Notes: generated by a model not told the origin, from the sequence alone. Shown: positions 28,123 through 37,851, counted from the stretch's first letter. The stretch: DNA of 64,000 nucleotides from Sphingobacterium bovistauri (GCF_020295405.1 NZ_JADEYP010000003.1:124001-188000), one strand, 5' to 3'. Program-made: numbers and translations.

Positions 28123-28989
28123 ATGAAAAGCTTAAGAAAATTAATACTTGGTACGGCGCAATTTGGGCTAGATTATGGGGTAAATAATTCTATCGGTAAA
28201 ATTTCATCATCAGAAGCCTGTGAAATTCTATGTTATGCTCGTTCTAAAGGTATTCTTACATTAGATACTGCTAGTGCATATGGAGATGCAGAAGAAAAAA
28301 TAGGTAATTATCATTCGAGCGCTGAAACTTCATTTGATGTTATAACCAAATTTGACAAATTGTTTGATTTGGGGTGGGAAGAATCTATTCAATTAAGTTT
28401 AAAAAAAATCAAAGTTCCAATTGTAGAAGCTGCGATGTTTCATTCTTTTTCATCTTATCAGGATTCAAAAGCAGATCTAAAGATTATACAAGCGAAAGGA
28501 AAAGGTAAATATTTCAAAAGATTAGGTGTTTCTGTTTATACAAATGAAGAATTAGAAGAACTCCTAAATGACGACAATGTTGAATTGGTTCAATTACCTT
28601 TTAATTTATTAGATAACGATAGCCATAGGAATGTGATTCTTCAGAAATTGAAAGATGCAGGAAAAATAATTCATACTCGTTCCGTTTTTTTGCAAGGATT
28701 ATTTTATAAAAGTTTGACAGAGCTACCTCCAACTCTTATTTCGCTAAAACCTCATTTGCTCGAAGCGAGACAAATAGCTGATGAAGCTGAGGTAGATATA
28801 GGAGTCTTGGCTTTACAGTATGTACTTTCTAAGGACTATATTGATGGAGTTTTAATTGGGATTGATAGTAAAGATCAGCTGGAGAAGAATATCCATGCAT
28901 TAAATCAAAAAATTAATCCTGTTGTTTTTGAAAAGATAGACGCTATAAGAGTAAATAATGTGGATTTATTAAACCCTTCAAAATGGTAA
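28123..28989 (+). CDS. Aldo/keto reductase
   Basis: 288 residues. The catalytic tetrad is complete: Asp48 and Tyr53 in LDTASAYG, Lys76 in ITKFDK and His107 in AMFHSF. A C-terminal VLIGIDSKDQL segment fits NADP binding. Aldo/keto reductases are not part of the classical pseudaminic acid pathway, so its place between a GNAT and the cytidylyltransferase fusion suggests an extra oxidation or reduction of the sugar. It overlaps the next gene by seven bases. Confidence 0.85.
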   Translation: MKSLRKLILGTAQFGLDYGVNNSIGKISSSEACEILCYARSKGILTLDTASAYGDAEEKIGNYHSSAETSFDVITKFDKLFDLGWEESIQLSLKKIKVPIVEAAMFHSFSSYQDSKADLKIIQAKGKGKYFKRLGVSVYTNEELEELLNDDNVELVQLPFNLLDNDSHRNVILQKLKDAGKIIHTRSVFLQGLFYKSLTELPPTLISLKPHLLEARQIADEAEVDIGVLALQYVLSKDYIDGVLIGIDSKDQLEKNIHALNQKINPVVFEKIDAIRVNNVDLLNPSKW

Positions 28990-31058
28990 ATTCTAAAGTA
29001 ATTATTATAACACAGGCCCGCATAGGAAGCTCAAGGTTTCCTGGAAAAGTATTGCAGCCTTTAGGAGATGGAACATTATTATCGACTCATCTTTATCGAT
29101 TAAAAGAGTCTAAGACTGCTGATCAAATTATAGTAGCGACTACTAATGAACCCGATGCTTATAAAATAGAGGAAATCGCAGTAAAAAGTGGCGTCAAAAC
29201 CTACCAAGGATCGTTGACAGATGTTCTAGATAGATTTTACAACGCTGCAAAACCGTATTCTCCGGATTATGTAGTTAGAGTTACATCTGATTGTCCTTTG
29301 ATCGATGCAAGTTTATTAGATAATATCGTGAAAAAGACTATTGATGGGGGGTATGACTATGGAGCAAATATTTTTACTGAATCATATCCTGATGGTCAGG
29401 ATATAGAAGTTTTTACTTTTAGTGCGTTGGAAAAAGCGTGGAGAGAAACAACCCTAATTTCTGATAGGGAACATGTCACGCCATATATTAGAAATAATTC
29501 AACTTTTAAAGGTGGAGACCTCTTTGTTTCTTCAGATTTTCCAGCACTAACTAATTTTAACCATGTCCGTATGACAGTGGATGAACCGAATGATTTAGAT
29601 GCCATAAGTATTTTGGTTGATCGACTTGGGGTTAATGATACATGGTTAAATTACGCAAATTTCATACATAATAATATAGATTTATTTTCTAATCAAAGAA
29701 TTTTAAGAAACGAGGGATTTTTGAATTCCATAAAACAAGATTTTAATATGGGAAAAGGCCAAGAACTATATAAAAAAGCCAAAATGTTAATTCCAGGAGG
29801 AACTATGCTTTTGTCGAAACGTCCCGAAATGTTTCTTCCAGATTTTTGGCCTGCTTATTATTCCAAAACTGCAGGATGCCGAGTGTGGGATTTGGATGGA
29901 AAGGAATATAGGGATATGAGTATCATGGGAGTAGGAACAAATACACTTGGTTATAGTCATATTGAAGTAGATGAAGCTGTCATGAATGTTGTTAAGACAG
30001 GAAATATGTCAACTTTAAATTGCCCAGAAGAAGTTTATTTAGCAGAAAAGCTCATTGAAATTAATCCTTGGGCCGATATGGTACGATTTGCTAGGAGTGG
30101 AGGCGAAGCTAATGCAATTGCAATTCGAATTGCAAGAGCAGCAGCAGGTAAGGACAATGTAGCTATTTGTGGCTATCACGGGTGGCACGATTGGTATTTA
30201 TCTGTCAATCATAATGATTCGGCAGACGGTTTAAGTAATCACCTTTTACCTGGTCTGAATCCAATGGGGGTCCCTTTAAATTTGAAAAATAGTGTTTATC
30301 CATTTCACTACAATAATTTTGAAGAGTTGAAAAAGATTGTAATGGAGAAAAATATAGGTGTAATAAAAATGGAAGTTGTTCGTAATATGGGGCCTGAAGA
30401 TGATTTTTTACATAAAGTGCGTAAACTTGCAACTGAAAATGGCATCGTCCTCATTTTTGATGAATGCACTTCTGGATTTCGAGAGACCTATGGTGGACTG
30501 TTTAAAAAATATGGTGTTGAGCCTGACTTAACTGTATTTGGAAAAACTATTTCAAATGGATATGCTCTTACTGCAATTGTTGGTAAAAGAGAAATAATGG
30601 ATGCAGCTCAAAAGACATTTATAAGTAGTACCTTTTGGACGGAAAGAATAGGTCCCACTGCCGCATTAAAGGCGTTGGAGGTTATGGAACGAGAAAAATC
30701 TTGGGAGGTAATAACTGCAATCGGTAATGGAGTACGTGAAGGTTGGGCTGAGATTAGTCAGAGACATGGTCTTGAAATATCTATTTCGGGTTTACCTGCG
30801 TTGAGTACTTATAGTTTCAATTCTCCTGACAGTCAGAAGTATAAGACTTATCTAACTCAAGAAATGTTACAAAAGGGATTCTTAGCAAGTACGAATTTTT
30901 ATGCATGCATGGCACATAAAGAAAAAGATATTGAGGAATATTTTGATGCTTTAGATGGCATATATCATATTATTTCAAAATGTGAAAAGGGAAATGAAGA
31001 TATTGATCGTTTGTTATGGGGGGGCGTTTCTCATTCAGGTTTTTCGAGATTGAATTAG
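28983..31058 (+). CDS. Fusion of SpsF-like cytidylyltransferase and class III aminotransferase
   Basis: 691 residues in two domains. Residues 1 to about 245 are a SpsF/PseF-like CMP-sugar synthetase (IIITQARIGSSRFPGKVL, VRVTSDCPLID, RMTVDEPNDLD). Residues about 255-691 are a class III PLP aminotransferase related to glutamate-1-semialdehyde aminomutase, with SGGEAN (372-377), Asp493-Glu494 in IFDECTSGFR and PLP Lys521 in FGKTISNG. The first half should activate the nonulosonic acid with CTP; the second implies an additional transamination. Both catalytic sets look intact. A G7 tract lies near the 3' end. Confidence 0.88.
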   Translation: MVNSKVIIITQARIGSSRFPGKVLQPLGDGTLLSTHLYRLKESKTADQIIVATTNEPDAYKIEEIAVKSGVKTYQGSLTDVLDRFYNAAKPYSPDYVVRVTSDCPLIDASLLDNIVKKTIDGGYDYGANIFTESYPDGQDIEVFTFSALEKAWRETTLISDREHVTPYIRNNSTFKGGDLFVSSDFPALTNFNHVRMTVDEPNDLDAISILVDRLGVNDTWLNYANFIHNNIDLFSNQRILRNEGFLNSIKQDFNMGKGQELYKKAKMLIPGGTMLLSKRPEMFLPDFWPAYYSKTAGCRVWDLDGKEYRDMSIMGVGTNTLGYSHIEVDEAVMNVVKTGNMSTLNCPEEVYLAEKLIEINPWADMVRFARSGGEANAIAIRIARAAAGKDNVAICGYHGWHDWYLSVNHNDSADGLSNHLLPGLNPMGVPLNLKNSVYPFHYNNFEELKKIVMEKNIGVIKMEVVRNMGPEDDFLHKVRKLATENGIVLIFDECTSGFRETYGGLFKKYGVEPDLTVFGKTISNGYALTAIVGKREIMDAAQKTFISSTFWTERIGPTAALKALEVMEREKSWEVITAIGNGVREGWAEISQRHGLEISISGLPALSTYSFNSPDSQKYKTYLTQEMLQKGFLASTNFYACMAHKEKDIEEYFDALDGIYHIISKCEKGNEDIDRLLWGGVSHSGFSRLN
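31018..31024 (+). repeat. G7 homopolymer in the fusion gene
   Basis: Seven consecutive G residues 12 codons before the stop of the cytidylyltransferase-aminotransferase gene, in an otherwise AT-rich sequence. Slippage would change only the extreme C-terminus. Confidence 0.9.
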
Positions 31059-31073
31059 TCTATAACAAGGTTT

Positions 31074-32108
31074 ATGAAGAAATTTCCATCTAAATACAAG
31101 TGTATTCGCCAAAATGAATATAGTATTGGTGAGTACGCCATTGTGCCCATTCGATATGAGGATCGATTGGATATTATGAAGTGGCGTAATGAACAGATAT
31201 ATCACTTACGGCAGAATGGACAATTGACTCCGGATGATCAAGACCGGTATTTTGATGGAGTGGTCTCGAAATTATTTGAGGACCACCAGCCTAATCAACT
31301 TTTATTTTCTTATCTAGAACGAGGTCATTGCATTGGTTATGGCGGCTTGGTTCACATCAATTGGGTTGATCGTAATGCTGAAATCTCTTTTATAATGGAC
31401 ACTTCTTTGGAGGATCAATATTTTCGAAAGCATTGGCAGAATTATTTGAGATTGATTGAGAAGGTCGCATCCCATCAATTGGGTCTATACAAAATATACA
31501 CTTACGCTTTTGATTTAAGACAGGAGCTTTATTCAGCTATAGAGTCTGTGGGATTTGAACGCGAAGCAACCTTACGCAATCACTGTCTGTATGAAGGAAT
31601 ATTTAAAGATGTGGTTATTCATTCGAAATTTTGTCAATCTATAAATTTTCGGCGGGCATCGAAAGACGATGTAAAGATTACTTTTGAATGGGCTAATGAT
31701 GTATTAACACGCCGAAATTCATTTTCTTCAGAGGTTATTTCCTTTGATGAACATAAACAATGGTGGTATAATAAGATGATTGACGAAAATGCAAATTATT
31801 TTATTTGTGAGGAAAACGGTATTCCAGCAGGTTTAGTAAGGTTTGATAAGGCTAGTGAATCCCCAAATCTTATAATTGGAGTAACCTTAGCACCAAGCCA
31901 TCGAGGTCGGGGCTTAGCAGAAAAGTTCTTGAAACTAGTTTGTAAAGAAGGTTTAGAAGAAACAAAAGACATTATCCACGCCTATATTAAAGAATCTAAT
32001 TTACCTTCGATACGAGCATTTGAAAAAGCTGGATTTGAGCTTGTAGAGGAGACGGAAATAAATGGAGTAGTATCCAGAAAATATCAATTGAACAAAAATG
32101 AAGAATAA
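31074..32108 (+). CDS. Tandem GNAT-domain acetyltransferase
   Basis: 344 residues holding two GNAT domains. The first (about 18-180) has MKWRNEQIYHLRQNG and a weak acetyl-CoA loop around EDQYFRKHWQ. The second (about 183-344) has the clearer loop APSHRGRGLAEKFL and SIRAFEKAGF. Domains like the second occur in enzymes of pseudaminic acid synthesis, sometimes fused to the PseG hydrolase, which is absent here. It may acetylate one or two further amines of the nonulosonate precursor. It overlaps the next gene by 11 bases. Confidence 0.78.
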   Translation: MKKFPSKYKCIRQNEYSIGEYAIVPIRYEDRLDIMKWRNEQIYHLRQNGQLTPDDQDRYFDGVVSKLFEDHQPNQLLFSYLERGHCIGYGGLVHINWVDRNAEISFIMDTSLEDQYFRKHWQNYLRLIEKVASHQLGLYKIYTYAFDLRQELYSAIESVGFEREATLRNHCLYEGIFKDVVIHSKFCQSINFRRASKDDVKITFEWANDVLTRRNSFSSEVISFDEHKQWWYNKMIDENANYFICEENGIPAGLVRFDKASESPNLIIGVTLAPSHRGRGLAEKFLKLVCKEGLEETKDIIHAYIKESNLPSIRAFEKAGFELVEETEINGVVSRKYQLNKNEE

Positions 32109-33123
32109 AGTATTTATAATCGCTGAACTCTCTGCCAATCATGGAGGGAAGATTGAAACCGCTATAGAAACGATTCGGGCTGCTAAGCGGGCGGGCGCCG
32201 ATGCTATTAAGATGCAGACTTATACTGCTGACACTATTACATTAGACTCAGATAAAGATGATTTTATCATAAAGGGAACTATATGGGAAAATCAGAAACT
32301 CTATAATCTTTATCAGGAGGCTTATTTACCGTGGGAATGGCATGCGGAGCTTTTTAAAGTAGCCAAGGAAGAAGAGCTAGTGTGTTTTTCCTCTCCATTT
32401 GATAAAACAGCCGTTGATTTTTTGGAAACATTAGATTGCCCTATATATAAAATTGCATCATTCGAAATTACCGATATTCCATTGATAGAATATGTAGCCG
32501 CAAAAGGAAAGCCAATTATTATTTCAACTGGTATAGCAGATTACGATGATATAAAACTGGCAGTCGATGCTTGCCGATCTGTAGGGAATAATGATATTAC
32601 GCTTCTAAAGTGTACATCGTCATATCCAGCTCCAGTCGATGAAGCGAATCTTATTATGATGAAGAGATTCGAAAAGGATTTTGATGTGAAAATAGGTTTG
32701 TCAGATCACACTTTAGGAACTGTAGTTCCTGTTGTTTCAGTAGCAATGGGGGCAACAGTAATAGAAAAACATTTTATACTTGATAGATCCATTGGAGGGC
32801 CAGATGCATCCTTCTCCTTAAATGAAAAGGAATTTACGGAGATGGTTACTGCAGTTCGACAAGCAGAAAGTGCAATCGGTAACGAAAGTTATCTCCTAAC
32901 TCCAAAACAACAATCTGGTAAAGCATTTTCGCGATCACTATATGTCGTTGAAGATATACGGGCAGGTGAGAAAATTACTGAGAAGAATGTGCGTTCTGTT
33001 AGGCCAGGCTTTGGACTTCATCCTAAATTATATAAAAAAGTTTTAGGAATGGTTAGCAAGGTAGATTTAGAAAAAGGTGATAGGCTTTCAACAGAATTTT
33101 TAGAAGGCAAAATCTTTTTATAA
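32098..33123 (+). CDS. pseI: Pseudaminic acid synthase (NeuB family)
   Basis: 341 residues. The NeuB barrel opens with FIIAELSANHGG and carries IKMQTYTADTIT, IKIASFEITDIPLI, KCTSSYPAP and GLSDHT; a C-terminal SAF antifreeze-like domain follows (RSLYVVEDIRAGE, RSVRPGFGLHP). It condenses phosphoenolpyruvate with a 6-carbon diamino sugar to give a nonulosonic acid. IYKIASFEI and SANHGG fit the PseI branch rather than sialic or legionaminic acid synthases; this is a family-level judgement. Confidence 0.9.
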   Translation: MKNKVFIIAELSANHGGKIETAIETIRAAKRAGADAIKMQTYTADTITLDSDKDDFIIKGTIWENQKLYNLYQEAYLPWEWHAELFKVAKEEELVCFSSPFDKTAVDFLETLDCPIYKIASFEITDIPLIEYVAAKGKPIIISTGIADYDDIKLAVDACRSVGNNDITLLKCTSSYPAPVDEANLIMMKRFEKDFDVKIGLSDHTLGTVVPVVSVAMGATVIEKHFILDRSIGGPDASFSLNEKEFTEMVTAVRQAESAIGNESYLLTPKQQSGKAFSRSLYVVEDIRAGEKITEKNVRSVRPGFGLHPKLYKKVLGMVSKVDLEKGDRLSTEFLEGKIFL

Positions 33124-33130
33124 CTGCATA

Positions 33131-34441
33131 ATGCAAAATAAAAAGACTTTGGTCAAAATAGGCATGTTTTATATGCTTAGTAATTCTTTACAAAAAGGGA
33201 TAGGATTTGTTGTTTTTATGTATTTGGCAAGTTTATTAAATACGGCCGAATATGCTCAATTTGGATTGGATTATTCTTTGCTAACTATATTAATGGCTTT
33301 GTCATATGCTGGTATCTATGAAGCACAAATTAGCTCTTATACCGAGTATAAAGACAAAGAGTTATCACAAAAACTTTTTAATGGGGGTAATACTATTTTT
33401 ATTATTTCTTCATTAACCTCTTTGGTATTTTTTCTAGTATTTTATCTATGCTTGTACGGAATTGACTCTGCTCTAAATTTTTTCGTGATTGGAATTGGTG
33501 CGCTATTTCTGTCTTTTTTCACCTATCAATCTATTATTATTCGCATGCGTGACGAGCAGATTGTATCTGTGGTTTTTTCCTTTCTACCCATGGTCATGGC
33601 ATATTTAGGAGGCTTTGCGTTTGTTTATTTCCATCGGAGCAGTGATTCATACTTTCTTGGCAGTCTTATTTTTGTAATTATTTCGACATTAATACTTTTA
33701 CCAGTGTTAATAAGAAAAAAAGTCTATTTTACATTAGATGGTGATGTATTAAGTGCCATTAGTGAAAAATTGCTTCCATATATCGTTATTACGATATTGT
33801 TGTGGTTGTCTGGATATGGTAATACATACTTAGTTAAATATTTATTTACAGAAGTACATGTTGCTACATTTGTGTTTCTATACACACTGTCTTCAATTTT
33901 GCAGTTGGTAGCGACTTCTATGAATCAAGTCTGGGTTCCTAAATTCTACAAAGACTATAACTCACAGTCTGTTAGTGTATTAGAGGTTAGTTATAGGAAA
34001 TTTACTATGTTTTTGGGGGCTGTAGTTGGGTTCGTAGGTTTTTGTATTATATTGATTCTTCCGTTCATATTTGGCGTGTTTCGAGAATTTGACAAGTTCA
34101 ATGGAACTTCTATTGAGCTCTTTTTTCTATTCGCTGGGTACGTGGTGTCAATACCTTGGTGGCATTGCCAAAATTATTATATGATAAATAATAAAGGCAA
34201 AAGCTTAATGAAAATTTCCTTGTACTCATTTTCTTTAGGCTATATATTATGGATAATTTCTATGTTTATTTTTGGAGAGATGGGAATTTATATTGGTTTT
34301 TTTATCCAAATGGCTGTGAGGACTCTTTTCATATATATGCGAACAAAAAAAGAGTTTGAAGTTAAATCAGATTGGGAAGGGATAATAATAGGGATGAGTT
34401 TCCTTTTCTTAGCAATATTAATTATTAAATATGTTTATTAA
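33131..34441 (+). CDS. wzx: Wzx-like oligosaccharide flippase
   Basis: 436 residues with about 12 hydrophobic membrane segments and no large soluble domain, the layout of the MOP/polysaccharide transporter family. It begins eight bases after pseI and shares one base with the next gene. In a cluster that also has a polymerase, Wza and Wzc, it should flip the lipid-linked repeat unit across the inner membrane. Sequence is poorly conserved in this family, so the call relies on topology and context. Confidence 0.8.
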   Translation: MQNKKTLVKIGMFYMLSNSLQKGIGFVVFMYLASLLNTAEYAQFGLDYSLLTILMALSYAGIYEAQISSYTEYKDKELSQKLFNGGNTIFIISSLTSLVFFLVFYLCLYGIDSALNFFVIGIGALFLSFFTYQSIIIRMRDEQIVSVVFSFLPMVMAYLGGFAFVYFHRSSDSYFLGSLIFVIISTLILLPVLIRKKVYFTLDGDVLSAISEKLLPYIVITILLWLSGYGNTYLVKYLFTEVHVATFVFLYTLSSILQLVATSMNQVWVPKFYKDYNSQSVSVLEVSYRKFTMFLGAVVGFVGFCIILILPFIFGVFREFDKFNGTSIELFFLFAGYVVSIPWWHCQNYYMINNKGKSLMKISLYSFSLGYILWIISMFIFGEMGIYIGFFIQMAVRTLFIYMRTKKEFEVKSDWEGIIIGMSFLFLAILIIKYVY

Positions 34442-35685
34442 TGGATTATAAATTATTAAAAAAAATATTTCTGGATCTCTTCAAAATCGATAAAGTAAAA
34501 TATAAGAAGATTCCGGTTTTAACAGTTGCTCATGATAACGATAGAGGTTATCTTTATAATGGTAGATATTATTCTCAGTTAATCGATAGTATTGAAGACG
34601 ATCTTAAGCAAAATGGAATCCAATGTCTTTCAGTCGCAAGAATAATATCTAGTATTAAAGGCGATATTGCTTATGGAGATGTAGTCTCTCCAGAAGGAGC
34701 TTTTGCAAGAGCACTAATTACAAAAAGACTAAAAGGTCTTTTTAACGGCAAAAAATATCCTTATTCTCACATGGAAGAGCGTATCTGGGGACATATACTA
34801 GATGAAACTGGGGCTAAGAAAGTGATTGCAATTTTGCCATCTAGAGAACTATGTGTTGCATGCCATAAGCGGGGAATTTGGGTAGCTGATGTGCAACATG
34901 GCGTAATCGCTAATCGACATTATTGGTACGGAGTTGATTTTAGAGGAAATGATCCAAAAAATTATTTACCAAGTGCTTTTTTAGTTTGGGATGAACCTAG
35001 TGCACAAGTGCTTGAAAAATATTGTATTGATAAAGATGTTGATGTTATTCGAGTAGGAAATAGGTGGGTAGCTCGTTTCGTGCCAATAAAACCTGCTGAC
35101 AATATGGCAAAAGAAATTTTTCATAAAGAGAGGTTAGAAGATACGGAGAAAAAAACTATTCTTGTAACTCTCTCTTGGGGAATGATGGACGTGGTAAATG
35201 GTATTATTCCTTCTTCCTTGGTTGAACTCATTAAGGAGACATCTAAAGAATATAGATGGTTGTTAAGATTACATCCTAATCAACTAAAGGGTTTTGCTAC
35301 CAATGAATTTAAAATCTTTATAGATTTGTTCAATGCTGAGTTAAAAAACCACGCTGAATGGGAAAGACCAAGTTATATGTCTCTTCCAGTTTTGCTTTTG
35401 CAAACAGATCTACATATATCATGGATTAGTTCAACAGCTATAGAGGCTTCTCAAATGGGGATTAAATCCGCTATGTTAGATTCTAGATTGCGTACAGGAG
35501 AGTTTCAAGATGATTATTATGAATATTATCGAAATAAGGGAATGGTAGACTTTATTGAGAATGATAAAGAAATAATTAAGAAATGGATTGAGTTGAATGT
35601 TTCTGTTGATAAAATTCCAGACGATTATACTGAATTTAATGAAAACTATAATAAAGTATTATTAGCAACAGCAAATGTGGAGTAA
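34441..35685 (+). CDS. Probable nonulosonic acid transferase with HP and SST motifs
   Basis: 414 residues, soluble, probably GT-B fold. I do not recognise a named family. Two features recall bacterial sialyltransferases (GT38, GT52, GT80 and relatives): an HP motif in LLRLHPNQ (His278-Pro279) and, about 50 residues later, SST in WISSTAIEA (330-332). The N-terminal half contains DVQHGVIANRHYWYG, which may form part of the acceptor site. The D/E-D/E-G motif was not located. It follows pseI and wzx directly, so transfer of the CMP-activated pseudaminic-like sugar is a reasonable inference. Confidence 0.55.
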   Translation: MDYKLLKKIFLDLFKIDKVKYKKIPVLTVAHDNDRGYLYNGRYYSQLIDSIEDDLKQNGIQCLSVARIISSIKGDIAYGDVVSPEGAFARALITKRLKGLFNGKKYPYSHMEERIWGHILDETGAKKVIAILPSRELCVACHKRGIWVADVQHGVIANRHYWYGVDFRGNDPKNYLPSAFLVWDEPSAQVLEKYCIDKDVDVIRVGNRWVARFVPIKPADNMAKEIFHKERLEDTEKKTILVTLSWGMMDVVNGIIPSSLVELIKETSKEYRWLLRLHPNQLKGFATNEFKIFIDLFNAELKNHAEWERPSYMSLPVLLLQTDLHISWISSTAIEASQMGIKSAMLDSRLRTGEFQDDYYEYYRNKGMVDFIENDKEIIKKWIELNVSVDKIPDDYTEFNENYNKVLLATANVE

Positions 35686-36808
35686 AATAAAAGAACATAA
35701 GTTTTCTATCTTTTTCCAGTTAAGTGTCATTGTTGCGATGTTGAGTGTAAACCGAATGTTGTTTTATATTCCTTTTTTTTGGGGTGTTAGTTATATTTTT
35801 TTTAAGAACATTAAGGAGCTCAAAAAAGCAGATAAATTACAAAGAACTTTTATGTTCTTTTTATTACAAGCTATGATATTTGGTTTAGTAATTAATGTTT
35901 TTTGGGAACCAAGTGTGTTATTCCATTTTATTATCTCATTGGTTACTTTCACATCAGCATTTCTATTAACGCGAAATGTTGAAGATTATTACATAGCTAG
36001 TAAATATTGTTTAGTTTTTTATCAGGTTTCTTTTATACTCGTTGCACTTTCACAAGGTTTCAATAATTTTCCAATTGAGGTTCCATTTGAGGAAATAATT
36101 CCTGGTGGTAGTGCAAATGGCATTACTTCTTTTGCAGTTCTTTTACAAATAAATTTCACGATTGTTTCATTACTTGTTAAAAATGAGTCGACCGTAAGGA
36201 CTTCTCTTTTAACCTTAGTGATAGCATTAATCGGTTTTGGTAGAGGTTCAATTGTCTCTTCATTTTTATTAGTAATTATTTCAGTCTTCATATCTCTTGG
36301 CCTACAAAAAAAATTTAAAGCAATAGGTATAACTATTTTTCTAATTATCACCACATCTTGGATTTTGACGAGTTATTTTGAACAAGTAACTTATTTTATA
36401 GAAAGTAAAACTAAGTTGTCTCAGGGGATGGTGGATCAAGCAAGATCTGATATGATTAATGTATATTTATCTAGGATGGATTTTCCTGCGATTTTTATTG
36501 GTGCAGATTATGATAATAGTGTTATTGAAACAAAGTATGGAGGGAACCCTCATAATTCGTTTATTCGTGCCCATCATATTTTCGGATTGTTTTATTTAGC
36601 GTTTATAACTATAATTCCTTTGTTTCTTGTCTTAAAGATTAAGGAAAATTGGAAAAAGCTTATCTTATGGATGTTATTTGGTATTTTATTTTTTCGGGTA
36701 TTCTCAGAACCCTTAATTTGGCCAACAGTTTTTGATTTTTATTATTTTTCTATATGCATTATTATGATGAGAATGAAAAGAACAAGGTACCATTACTTAA
36801 TTAAATAA
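35675..36808 (+). CDS. wzy: Wzy-like polysaccharide polymerase
   Basis: 377 residues with about 10-11 membrane segments and a larger loop containing RSDMINVYLSRMDFPA and NPHNSFIRAHHIFG. The latter is the HNxxxxxxxxxG pattern typical of O-antigen polymerases and ligases (Wzy_C-like). It overlaps the previous gene by 11 bases. In this context it should join repeat units in the periplasm. No ligase-specific feature was seen, so polymerase is preferred. Confidence 0.75.
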   Translation: MWSKIKEHKFSIFFQLSVIVAMLSVNRMLFYIPFFWGVSYIFFKNIKELKKADKLQRTFMFFLLQAMIFGLVINVFWEPSVLFHFIISLVTFTSAFLLTRNVEDYYIASKYCLVFYQVSFILVALSQGFNNFPIEVPFEEIIPGGSANGITSFAVLLQINFTIVSLLVKNESTVRTSLLTLVIALIGFGRGSIVSSFLLVIISVFISLGLQKKFKAIGITIFLIITTSWILTSYFEQVTYFIESKTKLSQGMVDQARSDMINVYLSRMDFPAIFIGADYDNSVIETKYGGNPHNSFIRAHHIFGLFYLAFITIIPLFLVLKIKENWKKLILWMLFGILFFRVFSEPLIWPTVFDFYYFSICIIMMRMKRTRYHYLIK

Positions 36809-36813
36809 TATTT

Positions 36814-37851
36814 ATGTCAAACACAATTTATAATAATAATTTTAATTTAATTAGGATCCTAGCTGCTACTCAGGTTTTAATTATTCATACATGTAATCAT
36901 TACGGCTATGATTCCTGGTTTATCAATGCACTTCGATGTTTCCCTGGAGTTCCAATATTTTTTTTTACAAGTGGGTTCTTAATCGGAACCACTTTTATTA
37001 AAAATCAGGAGAAAGGCTTAAAGGTTTTTTACATTAATAGATTCTTACGTTTATATCCCGCTTTATGGTTTTGTATTATTTTAAGCTTGTTTTCAGTTTA
37101 TGTTTCAGGATACTTTGATGAAGCATCTTTTAGTATTTCAAATTTTTTGACTTGGATTTTAGCTCAGGGTACCTTTTTACAATTCTATAATCCTGAATTT
37201 ATGAGAGATTATGGGGTTGGAGTACTAAACGGATCTTTATGGACAATTGCTGTAGAAATACAATTTTATCTTCTTACTCCAATTCTTTATTTTTTTTCAA
37301 GATTAAGGTTTCCATTTAACTTTATGCTTTTTATTATTTCTATCCTTATAAATGTTTGGTTAATATTTAACAATAATTGGGATAATTATTTTGTAAAACT
37401 TTTATTTGTTTCTTTTATCCCATGGATTTATATGTTTTTAATAGGTTTTTATATAGCTAAAAACAAAAGCCTTACACTACATTGGGTGAAAAAAGTTAAT
37501 ATTTGGGTTGTTTTACTTGCATATATCGTAAGCATGAATTTCATTGGTAATTATAAAGTTAATTCAAGTGATGCAATTCATCCAATCGCAGTAATTCTTC
37601 TCTCAATCTTAGTGTTTAAATTTGCTTATATGAATTTACAAATGCCACAAAAGATTAGAGATTACTTAAATAAATACGACCTCTCTTATGGAGTATATAT
37701 CTATCATATGCCAATAATAAACCTTTTGTTGTTTAATTTTTCTTATTTTGGAACCGTAAATAAGATTTTCATAACTATAGCCTCAACTTTTATTCTTGCA
37801 CTAGTGTCATGGGTATTTTTAGAAAGTAGAGTTTTGAAACTAAAAAAATAA
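36814..37851 (+). CDS. Acyltransferase family 3 (OafA-like O-acetyltransferase)
   Basis: 345 residues, about 10 membrane segments. The N-terminus FNLIRILAATQVLIIH has the Arg14 and His25 typical of acyltransferase 3 proteins, followed by GVPIFFFTSGFLIG and, later, SLWTIAVEIQFYLLTP. These integral enzymes add O-acetyl groups to sugars of surface polysaccharides. It is six bases downstream of the polymerase gene. Confidence 0.88.
   Translation: MSNTIYNNNFNLIRILAATQVLIIHTCNHYGYDSWFINALRCFPGVPIFFFTSGFLIGTTFIKNQEKGLKVFYINRFLRLYPALWFCIILSLFSVYVSGYFDEASFSISNFLTWILAQGTFLQFYNPEFMRDYGVGVLNGSLWTIAVEIQFYLLTPILYFFSRLRFPFNFMLFIISILINVWLIFNNNWDNYFVKLLFVSFIPWIYMFLIGFYIAKNKSLTLHWVKKVNIWVVLLAYIVSMNFIGNYKVNSSDAIHPIAVILLSILVFKFAYMNLQMPQKIRDYLNKYDLSYGVYIYHMPIINLLLFNFSYFGTVNKIFITIASTFILALVSWVFLESRVLKLKK

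Noticed and set aside
34441..35685. Protein as the missing PseG hydrolase
   Set aside because: PseG has an N-terminal glycine-rich GxGHxxR-type motif that is absent here; the HP and SST motifs point to a transferase.
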